Shown piece after piece: positions 16,659 to 23,418 of a DNA stretch of 31,220 nt. The notes beneath the pieces are model-generated. The model was not told where the DNA came from, searched no databases, and saw only the letters and a list, made by a program, of their open reading frames with translations. This stretch comes from a virus: positions 1-31,220 of IMG/VR virus record IMGVR_UViG_3300025120_000305. One strand, given 5' to 3'. Each line of letters begins with the position of its first letter. The stretch's first letter is position 1. A program made the translations under genes and the position numbers.

Positions 16659-16696
16659 AAGGCGAGGGTAAAGAAATTTATTCTCGCTTTTTTTTT
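16659..16696 (+). terminator. Intrinsic terminator after ninG
   Basis: AAGGCGAG (16659-16666) pairs with CTCGCTTT (16683-16690), eight pairs with one G-U pair. An inner TAAA/TTTA helix lies inside the loop. Nine T (16688-16696) follow. It is followed within 20 bases by a promoter-like element. Confidence 0.85.
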
Positions 16697-16713
16697 GTCT
16701 AAATTTTTTTATA

Positions 16714-16735
16714 TTAACAATTTTGTTTATATTTA
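16714..16735 (+). promoter_or_regulatory. Early promoter/operator element, copy A
   Basis: TTAACAATTTTGTTTATATTTA is present here in 22 bases (16714-16735). It consists of a dyad AACAA-TT-TTGTT directly joined to TATATTTA, a -7-like box. A T-rich -33 region lies 20 bases upstream. The same unit occurs at 22064-22085 and 26917-26938. The position just after a terminator supports a promoter. It overlaps alternative TTG/ATG starts of the next gene, so the gene must start at 16753. Confidence 0.65.
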
Positions 16736-16752
16736 TGTCAAAGAAAACAATT

Positions 16753-16911
16753 ATGATATATATTTTAAAGAATAATCAAAACGAAACTTTATTCGACACT
16801 CGATCTGCTGCAATAGCAGAATTCTATGCAAAAACTAATTATTTAAAAATCTATTACAGAACTGCTAGCAATAGAGAAGTAATATTAAATGACTACAGCA
16901 ATGGCGAATAA
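16753..16911 (+). CDS. Small hypothetical early protein
   Basis: The 52-residue protein starts MIYILKNNQNETLFDTRS, then AAIAEFYAKTNYLKIYY. Start 16753 is preferred because upstream in-frame TTG and ATG codons lie inside or at the -7 box of the promoter. From that box the distance is 17 bases, similar to the 23 and 28 bases at the other two copies. It looks like a small alpha/beta protein. No function is recognised. Confidence 0.5.
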   Translation: MIYILKNNQNETLFDTRSAAIAEFYAKTNYLKIYYRTASNREVILNDYSNGE

Positions 16912-17080
16912 TTACACAAACGACTATTTGTTTCAAAGCAATGAAGCGTTAAAAAAAGAAAATGATTCTCTTTTAAAAACTTTAATAGAAGTTATTGAAT
17001 ATATGGATAGAGATCATGTAAACTATAAAGAATTATTAAAATCTGAATTAAGCAAAAGGTATGATATTAGATTCAATTAA
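16904..17080 (+). CDS. Small hypothetical early protein, coiled coil
   Basis: From ATG 16904 (8-base overlap with the previous stop) this encodes 58 residues beginning MANNYTNDYLFQSNEALKK; ATG 16889 would add five residues. It is Leu/Lys/Glu-rich and helical (KKENDSLLKTLIEVIEYMD). No known domain is recognised. It belongs to the run of overlapping tiny genes leading to the ParB-like gene. Confidence 0.45.
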   Translation, partial: ANNYTNDYLFQSNEALKKENDSLLKTLIEVIEYMDRDHVNYKELLKSELSKRYDIRFN

Positions 17081-17282
17081 TTATGAAAATAATTTTCAGA
17101 TCCTAGCGCAGTATTTAATTAAGTTAGGAAAAAAGCATCCAAATAATAAAGTTGTTGATGATTGTTCTAGAGCTTTAAAAGAAATGTATTTTTATACAAA
17201 TACTTTGCAAATCCAAAACAGAGAATTAATTTTAGAAAATAGTAATATAAAACAAGAAACCAGAAAACAATTAATAAAATGA
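17061..17282 (+). CDS. Small hypothetical early protein
   Basis: The 73-residue helical protein overlaps the previous gene by 20 bases and the next by four (ATGA). Segments FQILAQYLIKLGKKHPNN and DDCSRALKEMYFYTNTLQI suggest two helices. A polar coiled tail follows. No function can be assigned. Confidence 0.5.
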   Translation: MILDSINYENNFQILAQYLIKLGKKHPNNKVVDDCSRALKEMYFYTNTLQIQNRELILENSNIKQETRKQLIK

Positions 17283-17995
17283 GAGAAATGCACTTAAAAT
17301 CAACAAGAACCTATTCAATTTTTAATAAAGTAATAGGCAACAGAAATTTAGATCCTAAAAATCTAAAAAGGATAAAAGAATCAATTAATGAAATAGGTTT
17401 ACAAATGCCTATTCTAGTAAATCAAAATAAATCTATAATAGATGGGCAACATAGATTGCAAGCTGCTAAAGAATTAGAAATACCTATTACATATATAGTT
17501 TCTAAAGATTCATGCGAACAAAATATAGATCAGTTGCAAATTAGCAAGAAATGGACAGCATTAGATTTTTGTAATAGAAATGCTTTAAAAGGAAATAAAG
17601 ATTGCCAAAAAGCATTAGATATTGCTGAAGAATGGTTTATTGAAACTAATGGTAAATTTAGTAAAATTAATATTTTAACTTTATTAGAAAAAGGTTACAA
17701 TCTAGGAGGAGTAATCAAATGTTTAAGAAATAATATTTATGAAATAAACATCAATAATGCAATAAGAATTTATAATGCATTAAAAATATTATCTTTAAAC
17801 AATAATCCAAAATTTAAATCTTATTCTGCAACTAATAGCAGAGTTTTAAAAAGAATGAATAGATCAACATATGGATTAGATTTAAATGTGATAGAAAAAA
17901 TTACTAAAAAAAATTATTTAATTAGTTATAGTAGCGCAAATGATCAATACAATTATTTAATGGATTTATATAACAAATACAATAAAAAGAAATGA
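17279..17995 (+). CDS. ParB/Srx-domain protein, putative DNA-binding
   Basis: The 238-residue protein has an N-terminal ParB/sulfiredoxin-like domain. LDPKNLKRIKESINEIG and LQMPILVNQNKSIIDGQHRL (41-60) include the GQHR nucleotide-binding motif, followed by QAAKELEIPITYIV. The rest (about 85-238) is helical and basic and may hold a helix-turn-helix. ParB-like domains bind CTP and slide on DNA, or act as nucleases in phage relatives. Context in an early operon fits replication or gene control. An ATG at 17288 is a possible later start. Confidence 0.7.
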   Translation: MREMHLKSTRTYSIFNKVIGNRNLDPKNLKRIKESINEIGLQMPILVNQNKSIIDGQHRLQAAKELEIPITYIVSKDSCEQNIDQLQISKKWTALDFCNRNALKGNKDCQKALDIAEEWFIETNGKFSKINILTLLEKGYNLGGVIKCLRNNIYEININNAIRIYNALKILSLNNNPKFKSYSATNSRVLKRMNRSTYGLDLNVIEKITKKNYLISYSSANDQYNYLMDLYNKYNKKK

Positions 17996-18084
17996 ATAAA
18001 TATTTAAATTATCTAAATGATAATTATTTTAAAGAAATAAATTATATTTATATAAAACAAAGTAAAACCAAAAAAGTAAAATGA
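17992..18084 (+). CDS. Doubtful very small ORF
   Basis: A 30-residue ORF has ATGA overlaps at both ends, which is this genome's usual gene spacing. The composition (Asn, Lys, Tyr, Ile) is what random AT-rich DNA would also give. A TATATTTATATAAAA box at 18043 inside it suggests the stretch may be a promoter region instead. Confidence 0.25.
   Translation: MNKYLNYLNDNYFKEINYIYIKQSKTKKVK
18043..18050 (+). promoter_or_regulatory. Possible -7 box TATATTTA, isolated
   Basis: TATATTTA followed by TATAAAACAAA matches the tail of the element at 22064-22085 (TATATTTATATAAATTATAAAACAAAA), but the AACAA/TTGTT dyad is absent. It could be a weak internal promoter for the recombination genes that follow. 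Confidence 0.3.
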
Positions 18085-18218
18085 CAAAAATAGAAATAAC
18101 CTTTTATTTAATAGGAATGATTAATGGAATGCTTACAACATTGATTATTCATGATTTAGCTATAAGAAACGCAAACAAACAAGAAAAATTAACAACAAAA
18201 AAGAAAACAAATGAATAG
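18081..18218 (+). CDS. Small membrane protein, hypothetical
   Basis: A 45-residue ORF has one hydrophobic helix (ITFYLIGMINGMLTTLIIH, about residues 6-24) and a Lys/Asn-rich cytoplasmic tail. It overlaps the next gene by eight bases. The positive tail indicates N-out/C-in topology. It is too short for a known family. A host-takeover or membrane-anchoring role is a guess. Confidence 0.45.
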   Translation: MTKIEITFYLIGMINGMLTTLIIHDLAIRNANKQEKLTTKKKTNE

Positions 18219-18669
18219 AGAAAAATTAAAAGGATTGTATAAAGAATATGAATTAACTCCAGAAGATATATTTACAAAAGATATTGGATATGGAGATAAC
18301 AAAAAAACCTTTACTATAATTACAAGATCAGGAATTGAAAAGATTCAAGCAAAAGAAAACATAACTATAAATTATGAAGTTATAAAATGCGAAATAAATT
18401 TTTCAGTAATTAAAGCAAACGCTTTTGTTCAAACTAAACCAAATACTGTAATAGAAAGTTTTGGATCTGCATTAAAAGGAGCTACATTTAAAGAGGGCAA
18501 TTGCCAGAGCTGGTATGTAGTAGAAATGGCAGAGAAAAGAGCTTTATCAAGAGCTGTATTAAAACTAACTGGCTTTTACCAATTAGGAATATTTGGAGAA
18601 GATGAATCAGAAGATTTTAAAAAAACAAATAAAATAGATAAAGAAAAATTAATTAATTTAAATAAATAA
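18211..18669 (+). CDS. Putative single-strand annealing / recombination protein
   Basis: The 152-residue protein has LYKEYELTPEDIFTKD at the start, a beta middle (TFTIITRSGIEKIQ, INYEVIKCEINFSVIKANAF), and then WYVVEMAEKRALSRAVLKLTGFY (about 110-132) followed by GEDESEDF. The segment 'E.AEKRALSRAVLKLTG' resembles the conserved end of Rad52/Sak/Erf-like annealing proteins. It is directly followed by an SSB-like gene, as annealases often are. It would pair homologous single strands in replication. The family call rests on motif memory. Confidence 0.45.
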   Translation: MNREKLKGLYKEYELTPEDIFTKDIGYGDNKKTFTIITRSGIEKIQAKENITINYEVIKCEINFSVIKANAFVQTKPNTVIESFGSALKGATFKEGNCQSWYVVEMAEKRALSRAVLKLTGFYQLGIFGEDESEDFKKTNKIDKEKLINLNK

Positions 18670-18674
18670 AAAAA

Positions 18675-18977
18675 ATGGGACACTTATTAAACACTAGAAT
18701 TGGATTAAAGAAAATACCTAAAGAAGCGCAGTATGAAGGTAAAAAGGATGTATATGTTGATTTAACAATAAGCATCCAGGATGAATTGAACAACTATGAT
18801 CAGAATGTTTCTGTATGGATTGCTCAAACTCCTGAACAAATAAAAAACAAAGAACCAAAGCAATATCTAGGAAATGGCAGAGTAATTTACACTAACAACG
18901 AGCCATTATTTGTAAAGCCAAAAGAAGCGCCAGTTCAAGAAACTAAAAATGAGGTGGATGTAGATCTGCCTTTTTAA
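18675..18977 (+). CDS. SSB-like single-stranded DNA binding protein
   Basis: The 100-residue protein has an OB-fold-like series of strands (KDVYVDLTISIQDEL, NVSVWIAQTPEQI, YLGNGRVIYT). A short linker then leads to an acidic tail ending VDVDLPF. Such a D-x-D-L/I-P-F tip is the hallmark of SSB, which uses it to recruit replication and repair proteins. It is shorter than bacterial SSB (about 170) and the N-terminal strands are not a close match. A hairpin terminator follows directly. It would coat ssDNA in the recombination module. Confidence 0.6.
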   Translation: MGHLLNTRIGLKKIPKEAQYEGKKDVYVDLTISIQDELNNYDQNVSVWIAQTPEQIKNKEPKQYLGNGRVIYTNNEPLFVKPKEAPVQETKNEVDVDLPF

Positions 18978-18995
18978 AAATAATTTATTAAATTA

Positions 18996-19018
18996 GGGGC
19001 TATATGCCCCTTTTTTTT
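18996..19018 (+). terminator. Intrinsic terminator directly abutting the ATPase start codon
   Basis: GGGGC (18996-19000) and GCCCC (19006-19010) form a five-pair G/C stem with a TATAT loop, followed by eight T (19011-19018). The next base begins ATG at 19019. Read-through or control at this site would set expression of the ATPase operon. Confidence 0.8.
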
Positions 19019-19852
19019 ATGACTGAAGAAAACAAACTATATTACGATTTACTTACAGAACAATGCAGAATAAATACAGATGAAATAATAGAGAATCCAC
19101 CAGTAGCGATTTCAATGGGAGAAACAACTATAAACACAATAAAAGGAAAAACCACTATTCCTACTAGTTTAGGAACTTATGGCAACTTTTCTTTTGTTGT
19201 TGCTCCTCCAAAAAGTTTTAAAACCTACTTTATATCTTTATTAGCTTCAGTATATCTTTCAGGCAAAAACAGATTTGCTGGCAATTTAAGAGGACATAGA
19301 GAAAACAAATGTTTAATTCATTTTGATACAGAACAGGGCAAGTTCCATGCGCAACGAGTATTTCGCAGAGTTGTAGATATGAATGATGGAGATGATGTTG
19401 GTTGCTATCATACTTACGGATTAAGAACCATTGGTTACAAATTTAGATTAGAGTTTATTGAATATTATTTAACTCATAAAGTTAAAAATGCTGGGCTAGT
19501 TATTATAGATGGTATTGCTGACTTATGTGGAGATGTGAATAATATAGACCAATCTAATTTTGTGGTACAAAAATTGATGGAATGGAGCGAGAAGTTTAAT
19601 TGTCATATTATTACAATCATTCATTCCAATTACGGATCAGAAAAACCAACAGGGCATCTTGGATCATGTTGCGAAAAGAAAGCAGAAACACAAATACATT
19701 TAGAAAACGATAAAATAAATAATTGGGTAAATGTTAAATGTAAAAGGTCAAGGGGTTTCCCTTTTGATGATTTCGCTTTCAAAGTTAATAAAGTTGGATT
19801 GCCAGAAGTCGTTGGAGGATATTTTGATCCTATTACGAAAATTAAATACTAA
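19019..19852 (+). CDS. RecA-like/RepA-type ATPase, putative helicase or recombinase
   Basis: Start 19019 is chosen because an in-frame ATG at 19004 lies in the terminator loop/stem and would add MPLFF. The 277-residue protein has a RecA-fold pattern. P-loop position FVVAPPKSFKTYF (62-69) lacks the usual glycines. LIHFDTEQGKFHAQRVFRR (99-117) follows, and Walker B is LVIIDGIADL (160-169). ITIIHSNYGSEK (198-209) is the sensor loop, then TGHLGS. It resembles AAA_25/RepA-like hexameric ATPases of Bacteroidetes phages. It would act on ssDNA made by the annealing/SSB pair. Confidence 0.7.
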   Translation: MTEENKLYYDLLTEQCRINTDEIIENPPVAISMGETTINTIKGKTTIPTSLGTYGNFSFVVAPPKSFKTYFISLLASVYLSGKNRFAGNLRGHRENKCLIHFDTEQGKFHAQRVFRRVVDMNDGDDVGCYHTYGLRTIGYKFRLEFIEYYLTHKVKNAGLVIIDGIADLCGDVNNIDQSNFVVQKLMEWSEKFNCHIITIIHSNYGSEKPTGHLGSCCEKKAETQIHLENDKINNWVNVKCKRSRGFPFDDFAFKVNKVGLPEVVGGYFDPITKIKY

Positions 19853-20389
19853 ATGCATTGGTTAAATAAAATTGCTAAACATCATAAAGAATGGATAAAA
19901 ATTGCAGTAAACTTTGGGGCTAGAGATTATGCTGAAGATATAGTTCAGGAAGCATATATTAGAGTTCATAAATATTCTAATCCTGAAAAGATTATTAAAG
20001 ATGATAAAGTCAATAAGGGTTACATGTTTTTTATTATTAGAAACATTTGTAATAATTTTAACAATGAATTAAAAAAAACCAGGAAACTGCCTTTAAATGA
20101 CCATGTGTATAATATATCAAATGAATCTCTAGAATCAGAAAAAGATGTTGCTTTGCAAAACATTATTAATAAAATGGACAAAGAATTAGAAAACTGGCAT
20201 TTCTATGAAAAAGGAATATTTAAAATATATAGAGATTCTGGATTAAGCATTAGAGGAATCGCAAAAGAAACTAAAATCAGTTCAGTTAATATATTTCATA
20301 CTCTAAAAAAAAGTAAAAATAAAATGAGAGAAATGTTTGGAGAAGATTTTGAGGATTATATTAATGGCGACTTTGATTTAATAGATTGA
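19853..20389 (+). CDS. Phage-encoded ECF-like RNA polymerase sigma factor
   Basis: The 178-residue protein follows the ATPase stop directly. Residues 22-41 (GARDYAEDIVQEAYIRVHKY) match sigma region 2.1-2.2, which contacts core RNA polymerase. YMFFIIRNICNNFNNEL matches region 2.3-2.4. The end has a region-4-like helix-turn-helix, GLSIRGIAKETKIS then SSVNIFHTLKKSKNKMRE (about 130-158). The size and two-domain layout fit ECF sigma factors. It could direct host polymerase to phage middle or late promoters, possibly the repeated elements listed here. Confidence 0.75.
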   Translation: MHWLNKIAKHHKEWIKIAVNFGARDYAEDIVQEAYIRVHKYSNPEKIIKDDKVNKGYMFFIIRNICNNFNNELKKTRKLPLNDHVYNISNESLESEKDVALQNIINKMDKELENWHFYEKGIFKIYRDSGLSIRGIAKETKISSVNIFHTLKKSKNKMREMFGEDFEDYINGDFDLID

Positions 20390-20401
20390 AAAACAAAAAG
20401 T

Positions 20402-20421
20402 TATATTTAAGGTTTTAATAA
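20402..20421 (+). promoter_or_regulatory. TATATTTA plus GGTTTTAATAAT element, copy 4
   Basis: TATATTTA (20402-20409) is the same -7-like box as in the three early promoters. GGTTTTAATAA (20411-20421) is the pre-start motif seen before structural genes. The ATG is at 20423. Both repeated elements thus meet at one site. Confidence 0.4.
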
Positions 20422-20422
20422 T

Positions 20423-20788
20423 ATGGAAGATATAAAAGGATTAGGAGATCAAATAGAAAAAATCACAACAGCAACAGGAATTAAAAAACTTGTTAAATGG
20501 GCATTTGGAGAAGATTGCGGATGCGATCAAAGAAAGGAAATGCTAAACAAGTTATTTCCTAGAAAAAGAAAGCCTGAATGTTTGAATGAAGAAGAATATA
20601 GTTATCTTAAATTAATTAAATTAGATAAATTTAGCGGAGCTACTAATGTAAATGCAGAAACGCAAAGAAATATATTAAAAATATATAATAGAGTTTTTAA
20701 TGATAAAAAACAATTTAGCTCTTGTAGTAGTTGCGTAAGAACTACAATCAATCAAATGCAAACTTTAATGAAATCTTATGGAGATTAG
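20423..20788 (+). CDS. Hypothetical helical protein with Cys clusters
   Basis: The 121-residue protein starts with a helix (IKGLGDQIEKITTATGIKKL), then WAFGEDCGCDQRKEMLNKLFPRKRK with a CGC pair, and a later CSSCVRTTINQM with CxxC. From memory, related proteins are common in flavobacterial phages at this position. The C/CxxC residues could bind a metal. No enzyme motif. It overlaps the phosphoesterase gene by 11 bases. Confidence 0.6.
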   Translation: MEDIKGLGDQIEKITTATGIKKLVKWAFGEDCGCDQRKEMLNKLFPRKRKPECLNEEEYSYLKLIKLDKFSGATNVNAETQRNILKIYNRVFNDKKQFSSCSSCVRTTINQMQTLMKSYGD

Positions 20789-21488
20789 ACCAAGACTTAA
20801 AGGAAACAAAAAAACAGCTTTTGAGAATCTTACAAAGAAAGAAAGAAGGATTCTAGTAATAGGAGATCTGCATGCTCCTTTTGTTTTAGAAGGTTATTTG
20901 GAATTTTGTCAAGAAGTTTATGCGCAACATAATTGCAATCAAGTTATATTCATTGGAGATATCATTGACTCGCATGGATGGAGTTACCATGAACAAGATC
21001 CTGATGGAATGTCTGCTGGTCATGAGCTTTCTTTAGCTATAAAAAAAGTTTCTTATTGGTATAAAGCATTTCCAAAAGCAGATGTATGTATTGGCAATCA
21101 TGATCGCCTAGCTTCTAGGAAAGCATTTTCTGGTGGAGTTCCAAGCAGATGGATAAAGGGTTACAATGATGTGTTAAAAACTCCTAATTGGAATTGGGTT
21201 GAAAGCATATCTTACGATGGCGTTTTGTATGAACATGGAGAAGGCGGTCAAGCAAAAGCTAAAGCGAAAAACAATATGATGTCTAGCGTTTGCGGTCATA
21301 CGCATACAGAAGCATATACAATGTGGTTCGTTGGAAAAAAATTTAGAGTATTTGGAATGCAAGTTGGTTGTGGAGTTGATAGTTCTACTTACGCTGCTGC
21401 ATATGCTAAAAATTTTAAAAAACAAGCTATAGGATGCGGAGTAGTTATTGGAGGGCATACAGCTATAAACAAATTAATGAAATTATGA
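20778..21488 (+). CDS. Calcineurin-like metallophosphoesterase
   Basis: The 236-residue protein has all metallophosphoesterase signatures in order: VIGDLHAP (D30, H32), FIGDIIDSHGW (D61, D64), CIGNHDR (N107, H108), YEHGEGG (H153), and CGHTHTEAY (H174, H176). The enzyme uses two metals to hydrolyse phosphoesters; substrates may be nucleic acids, nucleotides or phosphoproteins. Phage lambda and many marine phages carry one. It is in a replication/nucleotide context, next to a putative nuclease, so DNA-end processing is likely but unproven. Confidence 0.85.
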   Translation: MEIRPRLKGNKKTAFENLTKKERRILVIGDLHAPFVLEGYLEFCQEVYAQHNCNQVIFIGDIIDSHGWSYHEQDPDGMSAGHELSLAIKKVSYWYKAFPKADVCIGNHDRLASRKAFSGGVPSRWIKGYNDVLKTPNWNWVESISYDGVLYEHGEGGQAKAKAKNNMMSSVCGHTHTEAYTMWFVGKKFRVFGMQVGCGVDSSTYAAAYAKNFKKQAIGCGVVIGGHTAINKLMKL

Positions 21489-21907
21489 TCAGCACATTCC
21501 AAGAAGATTTAAAAGTTGGTAAATTATATGAAAATATAGTTTTAAATAAAATTAAAAAGAAATATCCTAAAGCACATATTATTGATGGATATTGTAAAGA
21601 TTGGGATATATTTGTGCCTGAACTTAATTTTGGAGTAGAGGTTAAGTCTGATAAAAAAAGTTTACATACAGGTAATATAGTTATAGAGGTAGAAATGAAT
21701 GGCAAGCCTTCTGCATTATCAACTAGCAAATCTAAATGGTGGGTTATATATGATGGAGAAAATTTTAATTGGTTTACTATTAAGAATATAAAAAGATGCA
21801 TAATAGAAAATAATTTAAGATGCGTTGAATTTATAGGAAAAGGAGATACAAAATCAAAAAAAGCATATTTGATAAAGAAACAAATGTTATATAAATATAA
21901 AGAATGA
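21485..21907 (+). CDS. Putative PD-(D/E)XK-type nuclease
   Basis: Start 21485 gives an ATGA overlap with the phosphoesterase stop; an upstream start at 21434 would overlap it by 55 bases. The 140-residue protein has a helix EDLKVGKLYENIVLNKI, then KDWDIFVPELNFGVEVKSDKKS, a D...EVK core as in PD-(D/E)XK nucleases. GNIVIEVEMNGKPSAL, STSKSKWWVIYDG and a C-terminal strand/helix region follow. This resembles Holliday resolvase or type II restriction folds. It would process DNA branches or ends. Identity is inferred from the motif spacing. Confidence 0.6.
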   Translation: MISTFQEDLKVGKLYENIVLNKIKKKYPKAHIIDGYCKDWDIFVPELNFGVEVKSDKKSLHTGNIVIEVEMNGKPSALSTSKSKWWVIYDGENFNWFTIKNIKRCIIENNLRCVEFIGKGDTKSKKAYLIKKQMLYKYKE

Positions 21908-22053
21908 AATCTAAAAAATATACAACCAAAGAAAGATTTAAGATTCTTGAATCAACAGCAGCCACTTTGTATGTAGCAATAGAAAAACTATCTAAAAGAA
22001 TAGATGGAATTGATGAATTTTTAACACAAGCAACTAAAGGTTATAAAGAATAA
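21904..22053 (+). CDS. Small hypothetical helical protein
   Basis: A 49-residue ORF overlaps the nuclease stop by four bases (ATGA). It is helical: TTKERFKILESTAATLYVAIEK, then LSKRIDGIDEFLTQA. It closes the operon and a T-rich promoter region follows. No function is recognised. Confidence 0.5.
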   Translation: MKSKKYTTKERFKILESTAATLYVAIEKLSKRIDGIDEFLTQATKGYKE

Positions 22054-22063
22054 TTTTTTTTTA

Positions 22064-22085
22064 TTAACAAAAATGTTTATATTTA
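22064..22085 (+). promoter_or_regulatory. Early promoter/operator element, copy B
   Basis: Same layout as copy A: TTAACAA, two bases, ATGTT (one mismatch to the dyad TTGTT), then TATATTTA (22078-22085). A T-run takes the -33 position, and the ATG comes 23 bases after the box. It heads the operon 22109-26900 that contains exonuclease, DnaA-like, ParB, ABC/GNAT and terminase genes. Confidence 0.65.
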
Positions 22086-22108
22086 TATAAATTATAAAAC
22101 AAAACATT

Positions 22109-22312
22109 ATGACAAATTATGCAATTCAAAAAAGTTTAATTAAAGATTTATCTTATTTAGGCAAAATGATTAATACTTTAGAAAACGAATTAAACATTAA
22201 GGAAACAAGAAAGGGAAAAGATTTATTAATCGACATGTTAAATCATAAAACAGAATTAAAACAGAGGTTAAAATATGTTGGTGATTTAAATTATGAATTA
22301 GTAAGAAGATGA
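22109..22312 (+). CDS. Small hypothetical early protein
   Basis: The 67-residue basic helical protein (IQKSLIKDLSYLGKMINTLEN; KGKDLLIDMLNHKTELKQRL) is the first gene after promoter copy B and overlaps the next start (ATGA). The pattern suggests two antiparallel helices. No function can be given. Confidence 0.55.
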   Translation: MTNYAIQKSLIKDLSYLGKMINTLENELNIKETRKGKDLLIDMLNHKTELKQRLKYVGDLNYELVRR

Positions 22313-22548
22313 GAGAAGCAACAGTAATTTACGATAATATAGAACTAACATTAGTAGGGCAATTTTATGAAGGTGACGATCGCACATATATGTATCCAGG
22401 CAGTTGTAGTGATTTTAATTTGTGTAAAGTGTTACATGGAGGAGAAGACATAATTGACTTGCTTGCAGATTACGTAATAGATATTTTAGAATTAGAAGCA
22501 ATAAAAGAAATAGAGGAAGGAGAAAGATATCATGATAGTACTATTTGA
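22309..22548 (+). CDS. Hypothetical acidic early protein
   Basis: The 79-residue protein has a beta start (REATVIYDNIELTLVGQFY), a TYMYPGSCSDFNLCKV middle and an acidic helical end (DIIDLLADYVIDILELEAI). It overlaps the exonuclease gene by 17 bases. From memory, similar small acidic proteins are frequent in marine phages. Function unknown. Confidence 0.55.
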   Translation: MREATVIYDNIELTLVGQFYEGDDRTYMYPGSCSDFNLCKVLHGGEDIIDLLADYVIDILELEAIKEIEEGERYHDSTI

Positions 22549-23227
22549 TGCAGACAGTTTAGTTTATTCTTCATGTTGTGGAGTAGATGATATATTAGAT
22601 GAAGCTATTGGAAAGTTTGATCAGGTTTTTATGTCTATAATAAACAGGCTAGAAGAAACTTACGAGATAGAAAAGGTAATTACTTTTAACAATAGCAGAG
22701 GTAATTTTAGAAAATTATTAGATCCTAATTATAAAGCAAACAGAAAAAAACAAGAACATCCCAAATTATTAAATAAAATGCATGAAGAAATATCTTCTAT
22801 TTATTCTTCTAAAAGTTGTTATGGAATGGAAACAGATGATCTAGTTGCAACGTATTGGAAAAAGCTTACTGATCAATTAGGGCAAAACAATGTAATTATA
22901 GTTTCATTAGACAAAGATTACAAGCAATTGCCTTGCATATTATATAATTATCACTATCAACATCAAACAATATCAAACATAAGCTATAAAGAATCATTAT
23001 ATAATTTTTATAGCCAAATGATTATTGGAGATAGCGCAGACAATGTAAACTACTGCAAAGGTTATGGAAAGGCATATGTAAAAAGATTGTTTCAGGATTG
23101 CGAAACTAATTATCAATTTACAAAAAAGACATACGAGTTATACAAAGAGATATACAAATCAAAAGGAAAACAAAAATATATTCAATGTTATAATCTATTA
23201 AGATTAAGGGTTGGATGGAAGGATTAA
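22532..23227 (+). CDS. 5'-3' exonuclease / flap endonuclease-like
   Basis: The 231-residue protein has the metal-binding acids of the PolA-N/FEN family in order: VLFDADSLVY (D6, D8), RKLLDPNYKANRKK (60-73), GMETDDLVAT (D102, D103), VSLDKDYKQLP (D127, D129), and IIGDSADNV (D167, D170). The last leads into YCKGYGKAYVKRLF, a helix-three-turn-helix DNA-binding element. Phage enzymes of this kind (T7 gp6, T5 exonuclease, T4 RNase H) remove RNA primers and resect ends. No phage DNA polymerase is present in the window, so it would work with the host enzyme. Confidence 0.85.
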   Translation: MIVLFDADSLVYSSCCGVDDILDEAIGKFDQVFMSIINRLEETYEIEKVITFNNSRGNFRKLLDPNYKANRKKQEHPKLLNKMHEEISSIYSSKSCYGMETDDLVATYWKKLTDQLGQNNVIIVSLDKDYKQLPCILYNYHYQHQTISNISYKESLYNFYSQMIIGDSADNVNYCKGYGKAYVKRLFQDCETNYQFTKKTYELYKEIYKSKGKQKYIQCYNLLRLRVGWKD

Positions 23228-23418
23228 AGAATGATATAATTTACCAATTTTATTATATAGCTTTATATGATTATGAAAAAGGCAATGATGTAGATGAATT
23301 AAAAATGATTATGTATGATTATGAGGATAAAGAATTATATTTAGAATGCGAAGGGATAAGATTAGCAATAGAATATATAGAATTTTTAGAATTAATACAA
23401 AATATAATAGATGAATAG
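23215..23418 (+). CDS. Small acidic hypothetical protein
   Basis: The 67-residue, strongly acidic helical protein (FYYIALYDYEKGNDVDELKM, then CEGIRLAIEYIEFLELIQ) overlaps its neighbours by 13 and 8 bases. Acidic small early proteins can be DNA mimics or inhibitors of host proteins, but there is no motif here to support that. Confidence 0.5.
   Translation: MEGLKNDIIYQFYYIALYDYEKGNDVDELKMIMYDYEDKELYLECEGIRLAIEYIEFLELIQNIIDE

Noticed and set aside
16723-16734. TTG start for the gene at 16753
   Set aside because: The codon lies within the promoter dyad/-7 element, so a transcript from that promoter would not contain it.
19004-19018. ATG at 19004 as the start of the ATPase
   Set aside because: It lies in the terminator hairpin and adds only MPLFF; ATG 19019 is more likely.
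22051-22062. T-run after 22053 as a terminator
   Set aside because: No hairpin precedes the T-run; it more likely is the -33 region of promoter copy B.
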